Source of the DNA: Lacinutrix sp. C3R15
GTDB taxonomy: Bacteria; Bacteroidota; Bacteroidia; Flavobacteriales; Flavobacteriaceae
Assembly: GCF_018860825.1 (NCBI RefSeq)
Contig: NZ_JAHKPZ010000038.1
Coordinates: 62,001 to 126,000, forward strand
Direction: 5' to 3'
Length of the DNA: 64,000 bases
The notes beneath the pieces were generated by a model. It saw only the letters and a list, made by a program, of their open reading frames with translations. It was not told the origin of the DNA and searched no databases. Made by a program: the position numbers and the translations under genes. This document shows positions 46,216-56,084 of this stretch, piece by piece. Each line of letters begins with the position of its first letter. Position 1 is the first letter of the stretch.

Positions 46216-47364
46216 TTAATACCCAAAGTCTGCTTTAATGGCATCCGACTTTTCAAGCATTAAATCTTTAGTTAATCCTGCAATTTCTTCTAACATATAA
46301 GCAGACTGATAGGTTTTCATTGCTTTTTTAGGATCATTTGTTTCTTCATAAAAACGCGCCATATAATAGTTACCTAACATGGTTTCTGGGTATTGCTTAC
46401 GTGCTAGTTTTCCTAATTCTTCGTAATAATTATATTGCTCGCTTTTGTTTATTGCAGCTGCTATAGCTTTAAAATCATTTACAAGTATTGGCTTTTTTAT
46501 TCCGAATAAATCTTCAATAGTTTGATACTTTTCTAACAAATAGGTTACAGGAGAACCTTCTAACTTAAGTATAGTTTCTTTGTATTCTTTTTTACTAATA
46601 GGCTGGTATACCAAGAAAATACTCTCTAAGGCTTTTGGTACAGCATGTGCTGGCAAGGCGTAATGCGAAGGGCCTTCAAAAGTATCAAAATTGTAAAGCA
46701 CGTTTTTATTATCAAGCGCTGATAAATTTGCATGTAAAGCTTCTGTTTTTTCTTTTATAAATTTTACATCATTTGTAGATGTTGCTAAATAATAAAAGAG
46801 TTTGGTTTCAAAACCTTGCAACCTTTCTGGTAAATACGTTTTCATATTGGTTGCCAAATCTGGACTTATACTAATATAAGCCTGAAATAAAGGTGAAGCC
46901 TTAAACAAAAAGGAGTTAATAAAATTGGCTGTTTCACCATGACCAATAGCTACATTAAAATTTTCTGTTCGGTATGATTTTTCGATATAAGGAATAAGCT
47001 CCATACCTACAAATTCAAAAAAATCTGCTCCTGTATCTATTGGCATAGAACTTTGCTCTGAATAGCTAGTATCTTCGCTTCTTGTACTTGATTGGTTTAC
47101 ACCTATAACAATTGCTTCTGGCATGTCTTCCCAATAAGAATAGTAATCTACATTTCCTGCAACAATCTCAAACATATAATCCCCATCAAAAACCACAATT
47201 AAAGGGTAGTTTTTGTTAGTATCTTCATCATAACCTCTTGGTAACTGAATTTTTATTTGGCGTACATCATTAAGTTTTTGCGAATCAATAGTTTCGTACT
47301 GTACTTGTGCTTGCGTAAATTGAAATGTAAAAAGTAATAGAATTGCGTAGATTAATGCCTTCAT
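46216..47364 (-). CDS. Esterase-fold protein with missing nucleophile
   Basis: The 382-residue secreted protein has a signal peptide (to FTQAQ, residue 20) and an alpha/beta-hydrolase domain of the putative esterase (PF00756) type: YPLIVVFDGDYMF, AIVIGVN and FFEFVGMELIPYIEKSYRT are typical. The nucleophile elbow, normally GHSxGG, reads GHGETA, so the catalytic Ser is replaced by Gly143. A helical, TPR-like region (about residues 290-380, with YYMARFYEETNDPKKAMKTY) is added at the C-terminus. It is probably a non-catalytic binding protein, or it uses another residue. It is flanked by a panD terminator and the radA start region. Confidence 0.78.
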   Translation of the reverse strand: MKALIYAILLLFTFQFTQAQVQYETIDSQKLNDVRQIKIQLPRGYDEDTNKNYPLIVVFDGDYMFEIVAGNVDYYSYWEDMPEAIVIGVNQSSTRSEDTSYSEQSSMPIDTGADFFEFVGMELIPYIEKSYRTENFNVAIGHGETANFINSFLFKASPLFQAYISISPDLATNMKTYLPERLQGFETKLFYYLATSTNDVKFIKEKTEALHANLSALDNKNVLYNFDTFEGPSHYALPAHAVPKALESIFLVYQPISKKEYKETILKLEGSPVTYLLEKYQTIEDLFGIKKPILVNDFKAIAAAINKSEQYNYYEELGKLARKQYPETMLGNYYMARFYEETNDPKKAMKTYQSAYMLEEIAGLTKDLMLEKSDAIKADFGY

Positions 47365-47436
47365 TTTTGCGTTTTTGAGAATTTAAAATGCAAGTTACAA
47401 ATAATTTTTTTCTGTTGTATAACAGATAAAACAATA

Positions 47437-47470
47437 AAAAAAACTCTCCAATTACGGAGAGCTTTTTTTA
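47437..47470 (-). terminator. Rho-independent terminator of panC-panD
   Basis: The stem CTCTCC / GGAGAG, extended by A-T pairs, has a 6-base loop and is followed by eight T on the minus strand. Confidence 0.87.
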
Positions 47471-47493
47471 ACTATATTTTTGTTGCAAAACCC

Positions 47494-47844
47494 TTATTTT
47501 AAAAGGTTTGTTGCTTCATCAGGAAAAACTAAAGCCGGCTTAAAGGTTTTTGCTTTTTTAAGTTTCATAAAAGCATACGTAATTAATATAAGTACATCTC
47601 CTGGTGATACCAACCTAGCTGCTGCACCATTTAAAGTGATTTCACCAGAATTTCTTGGACCAGGAATTGCGTAAGTTTCTAAACGAGCCCCATTATTATT
47701 ATTTACAATCTGCACTTTTTCACCTTGAATAATATTGGCTGCATCCATTAAATCCTCATCAATAGTGATACTCCCTATATAATTAAGGTCTGCTCCTGTA
47801 ACCTTAACCCTGTGAATTTTCGATTTTACTACTTGTATTTGCAT
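47494..47844 (-). CDS. panD: Aspartate 1-decarboxylase
   Basis: The enzyme makes beta-alanine for pantothenate synthesis and uses a pyruvoyl group formed by self-cleavage between Gly24 and Ser25; the YIGSITID motif is present at that place. Other family segments are [20 protein letters not shown] and [16 protein letters not shown]. The length (116 residues) is normal. It follows panC by 13 bases on the minus strand, forming a two-gene pantothenate operon. Confidence 0.96.
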   Translation of the reverse strand: MQIQVVKSKIHRVKVTGADLNYIGSITIDEDLMDAANIIQGEKVQIVNNNNGARLETYAIPGPRNSGEITLNGAAARLVSPGDVLILITYAFMKLKKAKTFKPALVFPDEATNLLK

Positions 47845-47857
47845 TTGGCAAAGATAA

Positions 47858-48706
47858 TTAATTTAGCGCGATATTATCTATTAATCTAATATCATCAGCA
47901 TAAACTGCTATAAACGCTCTGTATTTTTTTTTGTTAGATTTTCTTTTTACTGTCTTTAGGGTTTCTATATCTGCAATTATAAAATATTCTAATACTAATA
48001 AATCCTGTTTTGCAAATTGCTTAGTTACCCATTCTGTTACTTTAGTAGCACTTTCTGTGCCAAACTTTACTTTGGCAGCCTGTAATGTTTTATAAATAAA
48101 TGGAGCTGCTTTTTTGTATGCTGGTTTTAGTCTTGTATTTCTAGAACTCATCGCCAAACCATTAGCTTCTCTATGAATAGTACATCCTGTAATTTTCACC
48201 GGAATACGCTGCTTTTCTACTAATTTTTTAATAATTGCTAGTTGCTGAAAATCTTTTTCACCAAAATAAGCGTTGTCTGGAGTAACTATCTCAAACAAAC
48301 GCTTAACAATAGTACCAACTCCATCAAAATGACCTGCTCTAAACTTACCTTCCATTTCATGCTCTAATCCATCAAAATCAAAATGTTGTGAAACCACATT
48401 ATTTTGATAAATATCATTTGTTGTAGGTGCATAAATTAAAATAGCATTAGACAATGTTTTTAATAATGCTGCATCTTTTTCTAAAGTTCTTGGGTATTTT
48501 TCTAAATCTTCTACATTATCAAATTGGGTAGGATTTACAAAAATACTCACTACAACTACATCATTATCGGCTAATGCTTTAGCCACTAAAGATAGGTGTC
48601 CTGCATGTAATGCACCCATAGTTGGCACAAAACCAACTGTTTGATTATCAAGCTTTAAACGCTCAATATTTTTTGTAATTTGTTTTATTTCTGAAAATAT
48701 CTTCAT
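47858..48706 (-). CDS. panC: Pantothenate synthetase
   Basis: PanC condenses pantoate and beta-alanine with ATP. The 282-residue protein has the signature segments [33 protein letters not shown] and MSSRNTRL. A -7 box (TAAGTTTG on the minus strand, 48730-48737) lies 23 bases upstream. It is divergent from the GT5-like gene. All active-site motifs look intact. Confidence 0.96.
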   Translation of the reverse strand: MKIFSEIKQITKNIERLKLDNQTVGFVPTMGALHAGHLSLVAKALADNDVVVVSIFVNPTQFDNVEDLEKYPRTLEKDAALLKTLSNAILIYAPTTNDIYQNNVVSQHFDFDGLEHEMEGKFRAGHFDGVGTIVKRLFEIVTPDNAYFGEKDFQQLAIIKKLVEKQRIPVKITGCTIHREANGLAMSSRNTRLKPAYKKAAPFIYKTLQAAKVKFGTESATKVTEWVTKQFAKQDLLVLEYFIIADIETLKTVKRKSNKKKYRAFIAVYADDIRLIDNIALN

Positions 48707-48729
48707 TATTAATAAAAAATTAACGCGTG

Positions 48730-48737
48730 CAAACTTA
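48730..48737 (-). promoter_or_regulatory. -7 promoter box of panC
   Basis: TAAGTTTG on the minus strand; it lies back to back with the box of the divergent GT5-like operon. Confidence 0.5.
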
Positions 48738-48768
48738 AGATTTTACTCGCAGACTGCATAAAATTTTG

Positions 48769-48776
48769 TATTTTTG
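48769..48776 (+). promoter_or_regulatory. -7 promoter box of the GT5-like/DUF4270/glmS operon
   Basis: TATTTTTG, perfect match to TAnnTTTG, leaving a leader of about 120 bases. No clear -33 element. Confidence 0.5.
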
Positions 48777-48899
48777 CGTGTTTTTTATTTTGAATTTTTA
48801 AAAGTAACTAGTATGTAAATAAAGCTTATTACAGCTTTTAGAAACAACAAAAGCTTACAATAGAATACAAAAAACCCGAAACACATTAAAAACAACTAT

Positions 48900-49709
48900 A
48901 TGAAAGATAAGAGGATATTGTATGTATCATCTGAGGTAGTACCTTATTTACCAGAAACTGAAATTTCTTCAATGTCGTTTGAGACTCCTCGAATGGTAAA
49001 CCAGCAAGGTGGTCAGATTAGAATATTCATGCCTAGATATGGAAATATTAATGAAAGAAGACATCAACTACACGAAGTAATTAGACTTTCTGGAATTAAT
49101 TTAGTAATTAATGATTTAGACATGCCACTAATTATTAAAGTTGCATCTATACCAAAAGAACGTATTCAAGTATATTTTATAGATAATGACGAATATTTTA
49201 AACGTAAAGCTACTTTAACAGATGAGGATGGAAAATTATTTCCTGATAATGATGAACGAGCTATTTTCTTTGCCAAAGGAGTAATTGAAACCGTTAAAAA
49301 ATTAAACTGGTCTCCAGATATTATTCATGTTCACGGTTGGCTAGCTTCTTTATTGCCATTATATCTTAAAGAATATTACAAAGATGAACCTTTATTTAAT
49401 GAAAGTAAAATAGTTACCTCTATTTACAATCAAAACTTTGAAGGAACGTTAAATAAAGACATGTCTAACAAAGTGAAGTTTGATAACATAGATGGTAACG
49501 CCATTAAAACGCTAGAAAAACCAAGTTTTGTTAACTTAATGAAAGTTGCTATTGATTATTCAGATGCTTTAATAGTTGGTTCTGAAGAATTACCAGAAGA
49601 CATAGAAAAACACTTAGAAGAATCTAAAAAACCCGTATTAGAATTCAAAACAAAAGATGAGTTTAGCGAAGCTTACACCAACTTTTACAACACAGAAGTT
49701 TTAAGCTAA
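48900..49709 (+). CDS. Half-length glycogen/starch synthase-like protein, probably non-catalytic
   Basis: The 269-residue protein resembles only the N-terminal Rossmann domain of GT5 glycogen synthase (GlgA), which is normally about 480 residues. Recognisable parts are RILYVSSEVVPYLPE at the start and DIIHVHGWLASLLPLYLK (residues 140-157). The ADP-glucose motif KTGGL is absent (PETEI at residues 18-22), and the HDW motif reads HGW. No remnant of the C-terminal half is found, as the next gene begins 16 bases after the stop, so it is not a fresh frameshift. It probably acts as a binding or regulatory protein. It is the first gene of an operon with a DUF4270 lipoprotein and glmS. Confidence 0.78.
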   Translation: MKDKRILYVSSEVVPYLPETEISSMSFETPRMVNQQGGQIRIFMPRYGNINERRHQLHEVIRLSGINLVINDLDMPLIIKVASIPKERIQVYFIDNDEYFKRKATLTDEDGKLFPDNDERAIFFAKGVIETVKKLNWSPDIIHVHGWLASLLPLYLKEYYKDEPLFNESKIVTSIYNQNFEGTLNKDMSNKVKFDNIDGNAIKTLEKPSFVNLMKVAIDYSDALIVGSEELPEDIEKHLEESKKPVLEFKTKDEFSEAYTNFYNTEVLS

Positions 49710-49724
49710 CAGCATCAAATTACT

Positions 49725-51314
49725 ATGAAAAAGACAATTAAAGCCCTTAAAATAACAAGTGTACTCTCACTAATTTCAATAGCGTTTATAGCTTGTGATA
49801 AAGACTTTTCAACCTTAGATAGTGATATTCAAGGAGCACAGAATTTCTCTACAGATTCTGAAAAAATCCCTGTTATAGCATATACTAAAAAATTTAACCC
49901 TGTTCAATCTAACGGGTTATCTTCTAACCTATTAGGCGTATACAAAGATGATATATATGGCTTAACTACAGCAAGTGTAGTTTCTCAAGTTTCACTTTCT
50001 TCTTATGATCCTGATTTTGGTGACGAACCCGAATTAGAATCTGTAATTTTATCAATACCTTATTTTTCTACAGCAGGAGATACGGTTGATGGTGAAACTA
50101 CATACACTATAACACAACAAGATTCTTTGTTTGGTAATGCACCAATAAAATTATCTATTTATAAAAACAATTATTTCTTAAAAGATTTTAACGCAGAAAA
50201 TATAGAAGAATACGAAATCTATTACTCTAATGCCAATACCACAATAAATTTTGACAATCATACAGATGAACTTTTGTTTGAAACTGATGCATTTGTGCCA
50301 AGCGAATCTGAAATCACATTAAATGACGAAACAGATGATGAAGAAAAGCTAACACCAAGATTTAGAGAAGAATTAAATAATGTAGATGGTTTTTGGGAAG
50401 ATTTAATTTTTTCAAAAGAAGGCATGACTGAGTTAAGTAATGATAATAACTTTAAAAATTATTTTAGAGGTCTTTATTTTAAAGCGTCTTTACCAGATGG
50501 TGCAACAGAAGGAAACATGGTAATGCTTGATTTTAGCAATGCAACAATTGAACTAAACTACACCAATGAAACAGACGAGCTAGATGATGATGGTAACCCT
50601 GTAAGAGAAGAGCAAACTTTAGAAATTAATTTTTCAGGAAACCGTTTAAATATATTAGAAAATGATCCTTCTGTAACCACTTTAGCAGATGCAGATGCTG
50701 CTGCCAACCCAACAGAAGGTAATGAAAAATTATACTTAAAAGGAGGAGAAGGTGCCATGGCTGTAGTGGATTTATTTGGTGGTCCCGATTCAGATAACGA
50801 CGGCTTATCAGATGCTTATGATGATTTTATTGCAACCTACAAAGACCAACGTCTTATAAACGAAGCTAATTTAGTTTTTTATGTAGACCAAACCGCTGGT
50901 TTAAACGACGAACAAGAACCTAGTAGAGTTATTATATATGATTTAAAAAACAACATTCCTGTTGTGGATTACTTTTTAGACTTAGCAGATGTTTCTGATC
51001 CAGAATACTCCATAGAATACCACTCAACAGTATTAGAAAGAGATAGTGATAACAATGGAGTAAAATATAAAATTAGGTTAACAGAGCATTTAAACAACAT
51101 TCTTCTAAGAGATTCTACAAACTTAAAATTAGGGTTAATGGTAACCACTAATATTAACGAGGTTTTACAATACAGTACTTTTGATAGTGAGGATAAATTA
51201 ACATCAGGTACAGTAATGTCTCCAAAAGGAACAGTACTACATGGTAGTAATGAAAATGTTGCAGAAGAAAACAGAGTACAGTTAGAAATTTTTTATTCAG
51301 AACCAGAAAACTAA
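49725..51314 (+). CDS. DUF4270 lipoprotein
   Basis: The 529-residue protein has a lipoprotein signal (LISIAFIAC, lipidated Cys near residue 24) and a long beta-rich domain of the DUF4270 family of Bacteroidota, starting with the typical KDFSTLDSDIQG segment and a VIAYTKKFNPVQSN motif. It contains several acidic, possibly calcium-binding loops (DETDDEE, DSDNDGLSDAYDD). It should sit at the outer membrane. The function is unknown. The gene is six bases from glmS and 15 from the GT5-like gene, so all three are co-transcribed; this order is recalled from other Flavobacteriaceae. Confidence 0.85.
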   Translation: MKKTIKALKITSVLSLISIAFIACDKDFSTLDSDIQGAQNFSTDSEKIPVIAYTKKFNPVQSNGLSSNLLGVYKDDIYGLTTASVVSQVSLSSYDPDFGDEPELESVILSIPYFSTAGDTVDGETTYTITQQDSLFGNAPIKLSIYKNNYFLKDFNAENIEEYEIYYSNANTTINFDNHTDELLFETDAFVPSESEITLNDETDDEEKLTPRFREELNNVDGFWEDLIFSKEGMTELSNDNNFKNYFRGLYFKASLPDGATEGNMVMLDFSNATIELNYTNETDELDDDGNPVREEQTLEINFSGNRLNILENDPSVTTLADADAAANPTEGNEKLYLKGGEGAMAVVDLFGGPDSDNDGLSDAYDDFIATYKDQRLINEANLVFYVDQTAGLNDEQEPSRVIIYDLKNNIPVVDYFLDLADVSDPEYSIEYHSTVLERDSDNNGVKYKIRLTEHLNNILLRDSTNLKLGLMVTTNINEVLQYSTFDSEDKLTSGTVMSPKGTVLHGSNENVAEENRVQLEIFYSEPEN

Positions 51315-51320
51315 TTTTTT

Positions 51321-53168
51321 ATGTGTGGTATAGTAGGTTACATAGGTCATAGAGAAGCATATCCAATTGTTCTTGAAGGACTAAAACGCTTAGAATATAG
51401 AGGATATGATAGTGCAGGAATTGCCCTTTTTGATGGCACAGACCTAAAAGTATCTAAAACCAAAGGCAAGGTAGCAGATTTACAAAAAAAACTAGAAACC
51501 GAAATATCTATGACTGGTAATCTAGGTATTGGTCACACACGTTGGGCAACACATGGTATACCTAATGATGTAAACTCACATCCACACTACTCTAACTCTG
51601 GCGATTTAGTAATTATACATAATGGTATAATAGAAAATTACGCTGCCCTTAAAACAGAATTAACCAAAAGAGGATACACTTTTAAGTCAGACACAGATAC
51701 AGAGGTTTTAATAAACCTTATTGAAGACATAAAACTAAAAGAAAAAGTAAAACTAGGTAAAGCAGTACAGATTGCGCTTAACCAAGTAGTAGGCGCTTAT
51801 GCCATTGCTGTTTTTGATAAAAATAAACCAGACGAAATAGTTATAGCTCGTCTAGGAAGCCCACTAGCAATTGGTGTTGGTGAAGGCGAGTTTTTTATTG
51901 CAAGTGACGCATCTCCTTTTATAGAATATACTAAAAATGCCATCTATCTAGAAGATGAAGAAATGGCAATTATTAGAATAAATAAAGAGGTTAAAATTAG
52001 AAAAATAAAAGATGATACTGTTGTAGCTCCTTATGTTCAAGAACTACAAATGAACCTTGAGCAAATTGAAAAAGGAGGTTATGAACACTTTATGCTTAAA
52101 GAAATTCATGAACAGCCAGACGCTATAAGAGATACTTACAGAGGTCGCCTTCTAGCTAAAAAAGGAATCATCAAAATGTCTGGAATAGATGATAACATAG
52201 AGAAATTTACTAATGCAGACAAAATAACAATTGTTGCATGTGGTACCTCATGGCATGCTGGATTAGTTGCAGAATATATTTTTGAAGACCTAGCAAGAAT
52301 ACCTGTAGAAGTAGAATATGCTTCAGAATTTAGATATAGAAACCCTGTAATTACAAATAAAGATATTGTAATTGCAATATCGCAGTCTGGAGAAACAGCA
52401 GATACTTTAGCTGCTATTAAACTTGCAAAACAAAACGGAGCTTTTGTTTTTGGTGTTTGTAATGTAGTAGGCTCATCTATTGCTAGAGAAACACACGCTG
52501 GTGCATATACACATGCTGGCCCAGAAATTGGTGTAGCATCTACAAAAGCATTTACTACACAAATTACAGTACTAACTTTAATAGCTTTAAAACTTGCAAA
52601 AGTTAAAGGAAAAATAACAAATTCTGATTATCATTACCATTTACAAGAACTAGAGTTAATTCCTGAAAAAGTAGAGAAAGCACTACAGTCTGACCAACAT
52701 ATTCAAAATGTTGCAAAAATTTATAAAGATGCTAAAAACTGCCTATACTTAGGAAGAGGCTACAACTTCCCTGTTGCCTTAGAAGGAGCATTAAAACTTA
52801 AAGAAATTTCTTATATACATGCCGAAGGATATCCTGCTGCAGAAATGAAACATGGCCCAATTGCTTTAATTGATGAGCAAATGCCTGTATTTGTTATTGC
52901 AACCAATAAAGGACATTATGAAAAAGTGGTAAGCAATATTGAAGAAATAAAATCAAGAGCTGGAAAAATAATTGCTATCGTTACAGAAGGAGATACTAAT
53001 GTTAAAAAATTAGCAGACCATATTATTGAAGTACCAGAAACGCTAGAATCTTTAACACCTTTACTTACTACAATACCGTTACAGTTACTGTCTTATCACA
53101 TTGCAGTAATGTTAAATAGAAATGTTGATCAACCTAGAAACTTAGCAAAATCAGTAACCGTAGAATAA
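51321..53168 (+). CDS. glmS: Glutamine-fructose-6-phosphate aminotransferase
   Basis: GlmS makes glucosamine 6-phosphate, the entry to UDP-GlcNAc, peptidoglycan and LPS. The 615-residue protein starts MCGIVGYIGHR, with the N-terminal Cys nucleophile after Met removal; the glutaminase motifs GHTRWATHG and HNGIIENY follow. Two SIS domains form the C-terminal half (CGTSWHAG, SQSGETADTLAA) and the protein ends in NLAKSVTVE, as in the family. No glmS ribozyme is recognisable upstream, as the preceding gene is only six bases away. Confidence 0.97.
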   Translation: MCGIVGYIGHREAYPIVLEGLKRLEYRGYDSAGIALFDGTDLKVSKTKGKVADLQKKLETEISMTGNLGIGHTRWATHGIPNDVNSHPHYSNSGDLVIIHNGIIENYAALKTELTKRGYTFKSDTDTEVLINLIEDIKLKEKVKLGKAVQIALNQVVGAYAIAVFDKNKPDEIVIARLGSPLAIGVGEGEFFIASDASPFIEYTKNAIYLEDEEMAIIRINKEVKIRKIKDDTVVAPYVQELQMNLEQIEKGGYEHFMLKEIHEQPDAIRDTYRGRLLAKKGIIKMSGIDDNIEKFTNADKITIVACGTSWHAGLVAEYIFEDLARIPVEVEYASEFRYRNPVITNKDIVIAISQSGETADTLAAIKLAKQNGAFVFGVCNVVGSSIARETHAGAYTHAGPEIGVASTKAFTTQITVLTLIALKLAKVKGKITNSDYHYHLQELELIPEKVEKALQSDQHIQNVAKIYKDAKNCLYLGRGYNFPVALEGALKLKEISYIHAEGYPAAEMKHGPIALIDEQMPVFVIATNKGHYEKVVSNIEEIKSRAGKIIAIVTEGDTNVKKLADHIIEVPETLESLTPLLTTIPLQLLSYHIAVMLNRNVDQPRNLAKSVTVE

Positions 53169-53234
53169 AAAATAAGCTTTTTACTTAATATCTGCTTACT
53201 GGTTACTTTTTAAGAATTTCTCAAATTTTAGCTA

Positions 53235-53269
53235 TCTCAATTGAGAAAATAATATTATGCGCGCATAAT
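53235..53269. promoter_or_regulatory. Two palindromes upstream of the third TonB receptor gene
   Basis: TCTCAATTGAGA (53235-53246) and ATTATGCGCGCATAAT (53254-53269) are both perfect palindromes, seven bases apart and 73-107 bases before the start codon. They are candidate regulator sites; the bound factor is unknown. Confidence 0.5.
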
Positions 53270-53341
53270 TTTAAGAAAACTTCTTAATGTTTTCATAATA
53301 TTTATTTATATTGGCTCAAATAATTAAACTAAATCTAAAAA

Positions 53342-56074
53342 ATGAGAACAATTCTTTCAATTTTATTGTTGTTTTTTTGCAGCTTAACTTATGCGCAAAC
53401 AACAATAACAGGAACAGTAGTTGATGATAGCAATCTACCTATTCCTAGTGCAAACATTATTGTTATAGGAGCCTCAGTTGGTACGGTTACTGATTTTGAT
53501 GGTAATTTCACATTAACAGTTAACCAAAACCCTCCATTTACATTACAAGCGAGTAGTGTGGGTTTTGAACCTTCATCTCAAGAGGTAAATACAAACAATC
53601 AAATCCTTAATTTTGTTTTAGCAGAAGGAACTTCACTTGATGAAGTAGTAATTTCTGCTTCTAGAACTCCAGAACGTATTTTTGAATCTCCAGTAACTGT
53701 AGAGCGTTTTGGCTTAAAAGAAATTAAAAACACAGCCTCTGCAGATTTTTATGGAGGTTTAGAAAACTTAAAAGGTGTTGATGTAAACACAAATAGTTTA
53801 ACTTTTAAATCTGTAAACACTAGAGGTTTTGCTTCTTTTGCTAATACGCGTTTTATGCAATTAGTAGATGGTATGGACAATTCAACGCCAGCATTAAACT
53901 TCCCTATTGGTAACCTAGTTGGTTTAACAGAAACAGATGTACAAAGTGTAGAACTTTTACCAGGTGCTTCTTCTGCTTTATATGGTGCAAATGCTTTTAA
54001 CGGTATTCTTTTTATGCGTAGTAAAAGCCCTTTTGACCACCAAGGTATAAGCGCATTTGTAAAACAAGGGGTTACTTCTCAAGAATCTGCAGGTACCAAT
54101 CCGTACACAGATTTAGGAATTAGAATGGCTTACAAGTTTAGTGATAAGTTTGCTGCTAAAGTAAACTTTGGTTACTTAAACGGTACAGACTGGGAAGCTA
54201 CTAGCGAAGTAGATAGCGATATGTATGGTGGTACAAGAGCAACCAATAGAAACTATAATGGTATTAATGTGTATGGTGATGAAGTTTCTGCAAACCTTAA
54301 TGACTTAGCTGGTGGTACTGGTATTGTACCAGATGTATATGTTAGTAGAACAGGTTATAACGAACGTGATTTAACAGAAAATAAAGCCCAAAGTATTAAA
54401 GCAGATTGGGGTTTATATTACAGACCAATTACAGATAGTAATTTTGAAATTCAATATGTTGGTAAAGTAGGTACAGGTACCACAATTTACCAAGGTACAA
54501 ACAGATATAATATTGATAACTTCTTTCAACAACAACATAAATTAGAATTAAAAAACGATAACTACTTTTTAAGAGGTTATGTAGTTGCTGATAAAGCTGG
54601 AGATTCTTATGATATGGTATTTACTGGAATTAACATAAACAGATCTTGGAAAAGTGATGAAGATTGGTTTGGTGATTACATAAACACATACGTAGCTGCA
54701 ACTTTAGGTGGTGGTGCTACAGATGAACAAGCACATGCTGCAGCAAGAGCTGCTGCTGAAGACGGTAGGTTTGAACCAGGTTCTGCAGAATTTAAAAACG
54801 CTTTTAATAGAGTTATTAATGATCCTGACTTAGCTACAGGTTCCAAATTTCAGGACCAATCTAAATACTACCATGCAGATGGTAACTATAACTTTAGTCA
54901 TTTAATTGATTTTGCAGATATACAAGTTGGTGGTTCTTTTAGACAATATGATTTAAATTCTTTAGGTTCTATCTATACTGATTATGATGGCTCTATTGAC
55001 TACAGTGAGTTTGGTATCTATACACAAATTCAAAAAGATGTAGAATTAAATGAGGATATGGAATTGAAAATAACTGCTTCTGCACGTTATGATAAATCAG
55101 AATTTTTTGAAGGATTTCTTTCTCCTAGATTATCCTTAGGTTTAACACTTAATAAAGACCACAACATTAGAGGTTCTATTCAAACAGGTTTTAGAAACCC
55201 TACCACACAAGATTTATTTATTGGCCTAGATGCTGGTAGAGCTATATTAATTGGTTCTGCTCCAGATAACTTAGACAGATATTCAAGAGATTTTACTGCT
55301 AGTGACGGAACGGTTTACACACAAACAGGTGCTGCGGCATACAATAACTCATACGCTTCTTCTTCTGTAATAGCTTTTGGCGAAACTGGTGATCCAACGC
55401 AATTAAGAGTTGCTAACCCTAGTTTAGTAAAACCAGAAAAAGTAACTTCTGCAGAAATTGGGTATAGAGGTAAATTCAATAAACTTATTGTAGATTTTAG
55501 TACCTATTATAACAGATATAAAGATTTTATTTCGCAAGAGGTTGTTATCGCTCCATTTTATGGTTCTGTTGCTGATGGCTCTGCTGCTGTTGCCATTGCT
55601 AACAGCGACTTTCAAACCTATAGCGCATACACAAACTCTGATGTAAACGTAAATTCGTATGGTGCTTCTATTGGTTTATCTACTAAAATATTTGGAGATT
55701 TTGATTTAGGTGGAAGCTACACTTTTACAAAACAAGATTTTGACCAAGAAGCGAATCCTGATTTTGAAACCAATTTCAATACTCCAGAACATAAATTTAA
55801 AGCTTCTTTTGGTAACACTGAGGTATTTAAAAACTTCGGATTTAATGTAGCATACAGATTTAGTGATGATTATTTCTGGGAAGCAACTTTTGGTGATGGT
55901 GTAGTTCCTGAATTCCATACTGTAGATGCACAAATTAACTACAAAATCCCTTTCCTTAAATCTTTAATTAAAGTGGGTGGTACAAATATTGGTGGAAAAG
56001 AATACTTCACAGCATTTGGTTCTGGGTATATAGGTTCTATGTACTATGTTTCATGGACAATTAATAACTTATAA
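53342..56074 (+). CDS. TonB-dependent receptor with N-terminal carboxypeptidase-like domain
   Basis: The 910-residue outer-membrane receptor has a signal peptide (to LTYAQ), a carboxypeptidase regulatory-like domain (about residues 20-105), a plug (ISASRTPERIFESPVTVERF, NTRGFASFANTRFMQLVDGMD, ELLPGASSALYGANAFNGI) and a barrel ending in YYVSWTINNL. The plug resembles the colicin-receptor type more than the two other receptors in the window. An SGNH-hydrolase lipoprotein follows with a 10-base gap, suggesting a two-gene uptake unit for a hydrophobic or esterified substrate. Two palindromes stand upstream. Confidence 0.92.
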   Translation: MRTILSILLLFFCSLTYAQTTITGTVVDDSNLPIPSANIIVIGASVGTVTDFDGNFTLTVNQNPPFTLQASSVGFEPSSQEVNTNNQILNFVLAEGTSLDEVVISASRTPERIFESPVTVERFGLKEIKNTASADFYGGLENLKGVDVNTNSLTFKSVNTRGFASFANTRFMQLVDGMDNSTPALNFPIGNLVGLTETDVQSVELLPGASSALYGANAFNGILFMRSKSPFDHQGISAFVKQGVTSQESAGTNPYTDLGIRMAYKFSDKFAAKVNFGYLNGTDWEATSEVDSDMYGGTRATNRNYNGINVYGDEVSANLNDLAGGTGIVPDVYVSRTGYNERDLTENKAQSIKADWGLYYRPITDSNFEIQYVGKVGTGTTIYQGTNRYNIDNFFQQQHKLELKNDNYFLRGYVVADKAGDSYDMVFTGININRSWKSDEDWFGDYINTYVAATLGGGATDEQAHAAARAAAEDGRFEPGSAEFKNAFNRVINDPDLATGSKFQDQSKYYHADGNYNFSHLIDFADIQVGGSFRQYDLNSLGSIYTDYDGSIDYSEFGIYTQIQKDVELNEDMELKITASARYDKSEFFEGFLSPRLSLGLTLNKDHNIRGSIQTGFRNPTTQDLFIGLDAGRAILIGSAPDNLDRYSRDFTASDGTVYTQTGAAAYNNSYASSSVIAFGETGDPTQLRVANPSLVKPEKVTSAEIGYRGKFNKLIVDFSTYYNRYKDFISQEVVIAPFYGSVADGSAAVAIANSDFQTYSAYTNSDVNVNSYGASIGLSTKIFGDFDLGGSYTFTKQDFDQEANPDFETNFNTPEHKFKASFGNTEVFKNFGFNVAYRFSDDYFWEATFGDGVVPEFHTVDAQINYKIPFLKSLIKVGGTNIGGKEYFTAFGSGYIGSMYYVSWTINNL

Positions 56075-56084
56075 AATTAGCAAA

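Noticed and set aside
48900-49709. Glycogen synthase pseudogene made by a recent frameshift or deletion
   Set aside because: The frame is intact, the key motifs are altered and not broken, and no piece of the C-terminal half is found in any frame before the DUF4270 gene.
51300-51321. glmS ribozyme or amino-sugar riboswitch
   Set aside because: Only six bases separate glmS from the DUF4270 gene, leaving no space for such an RNA.
56046-56084. Upstream ATG of the SGNH lipoprotein gene
   Set aside because: It overlaps the receptor gene and would put 13 residues before a perfect lipoprotein signal, so the ATG at 56085 is preferred.
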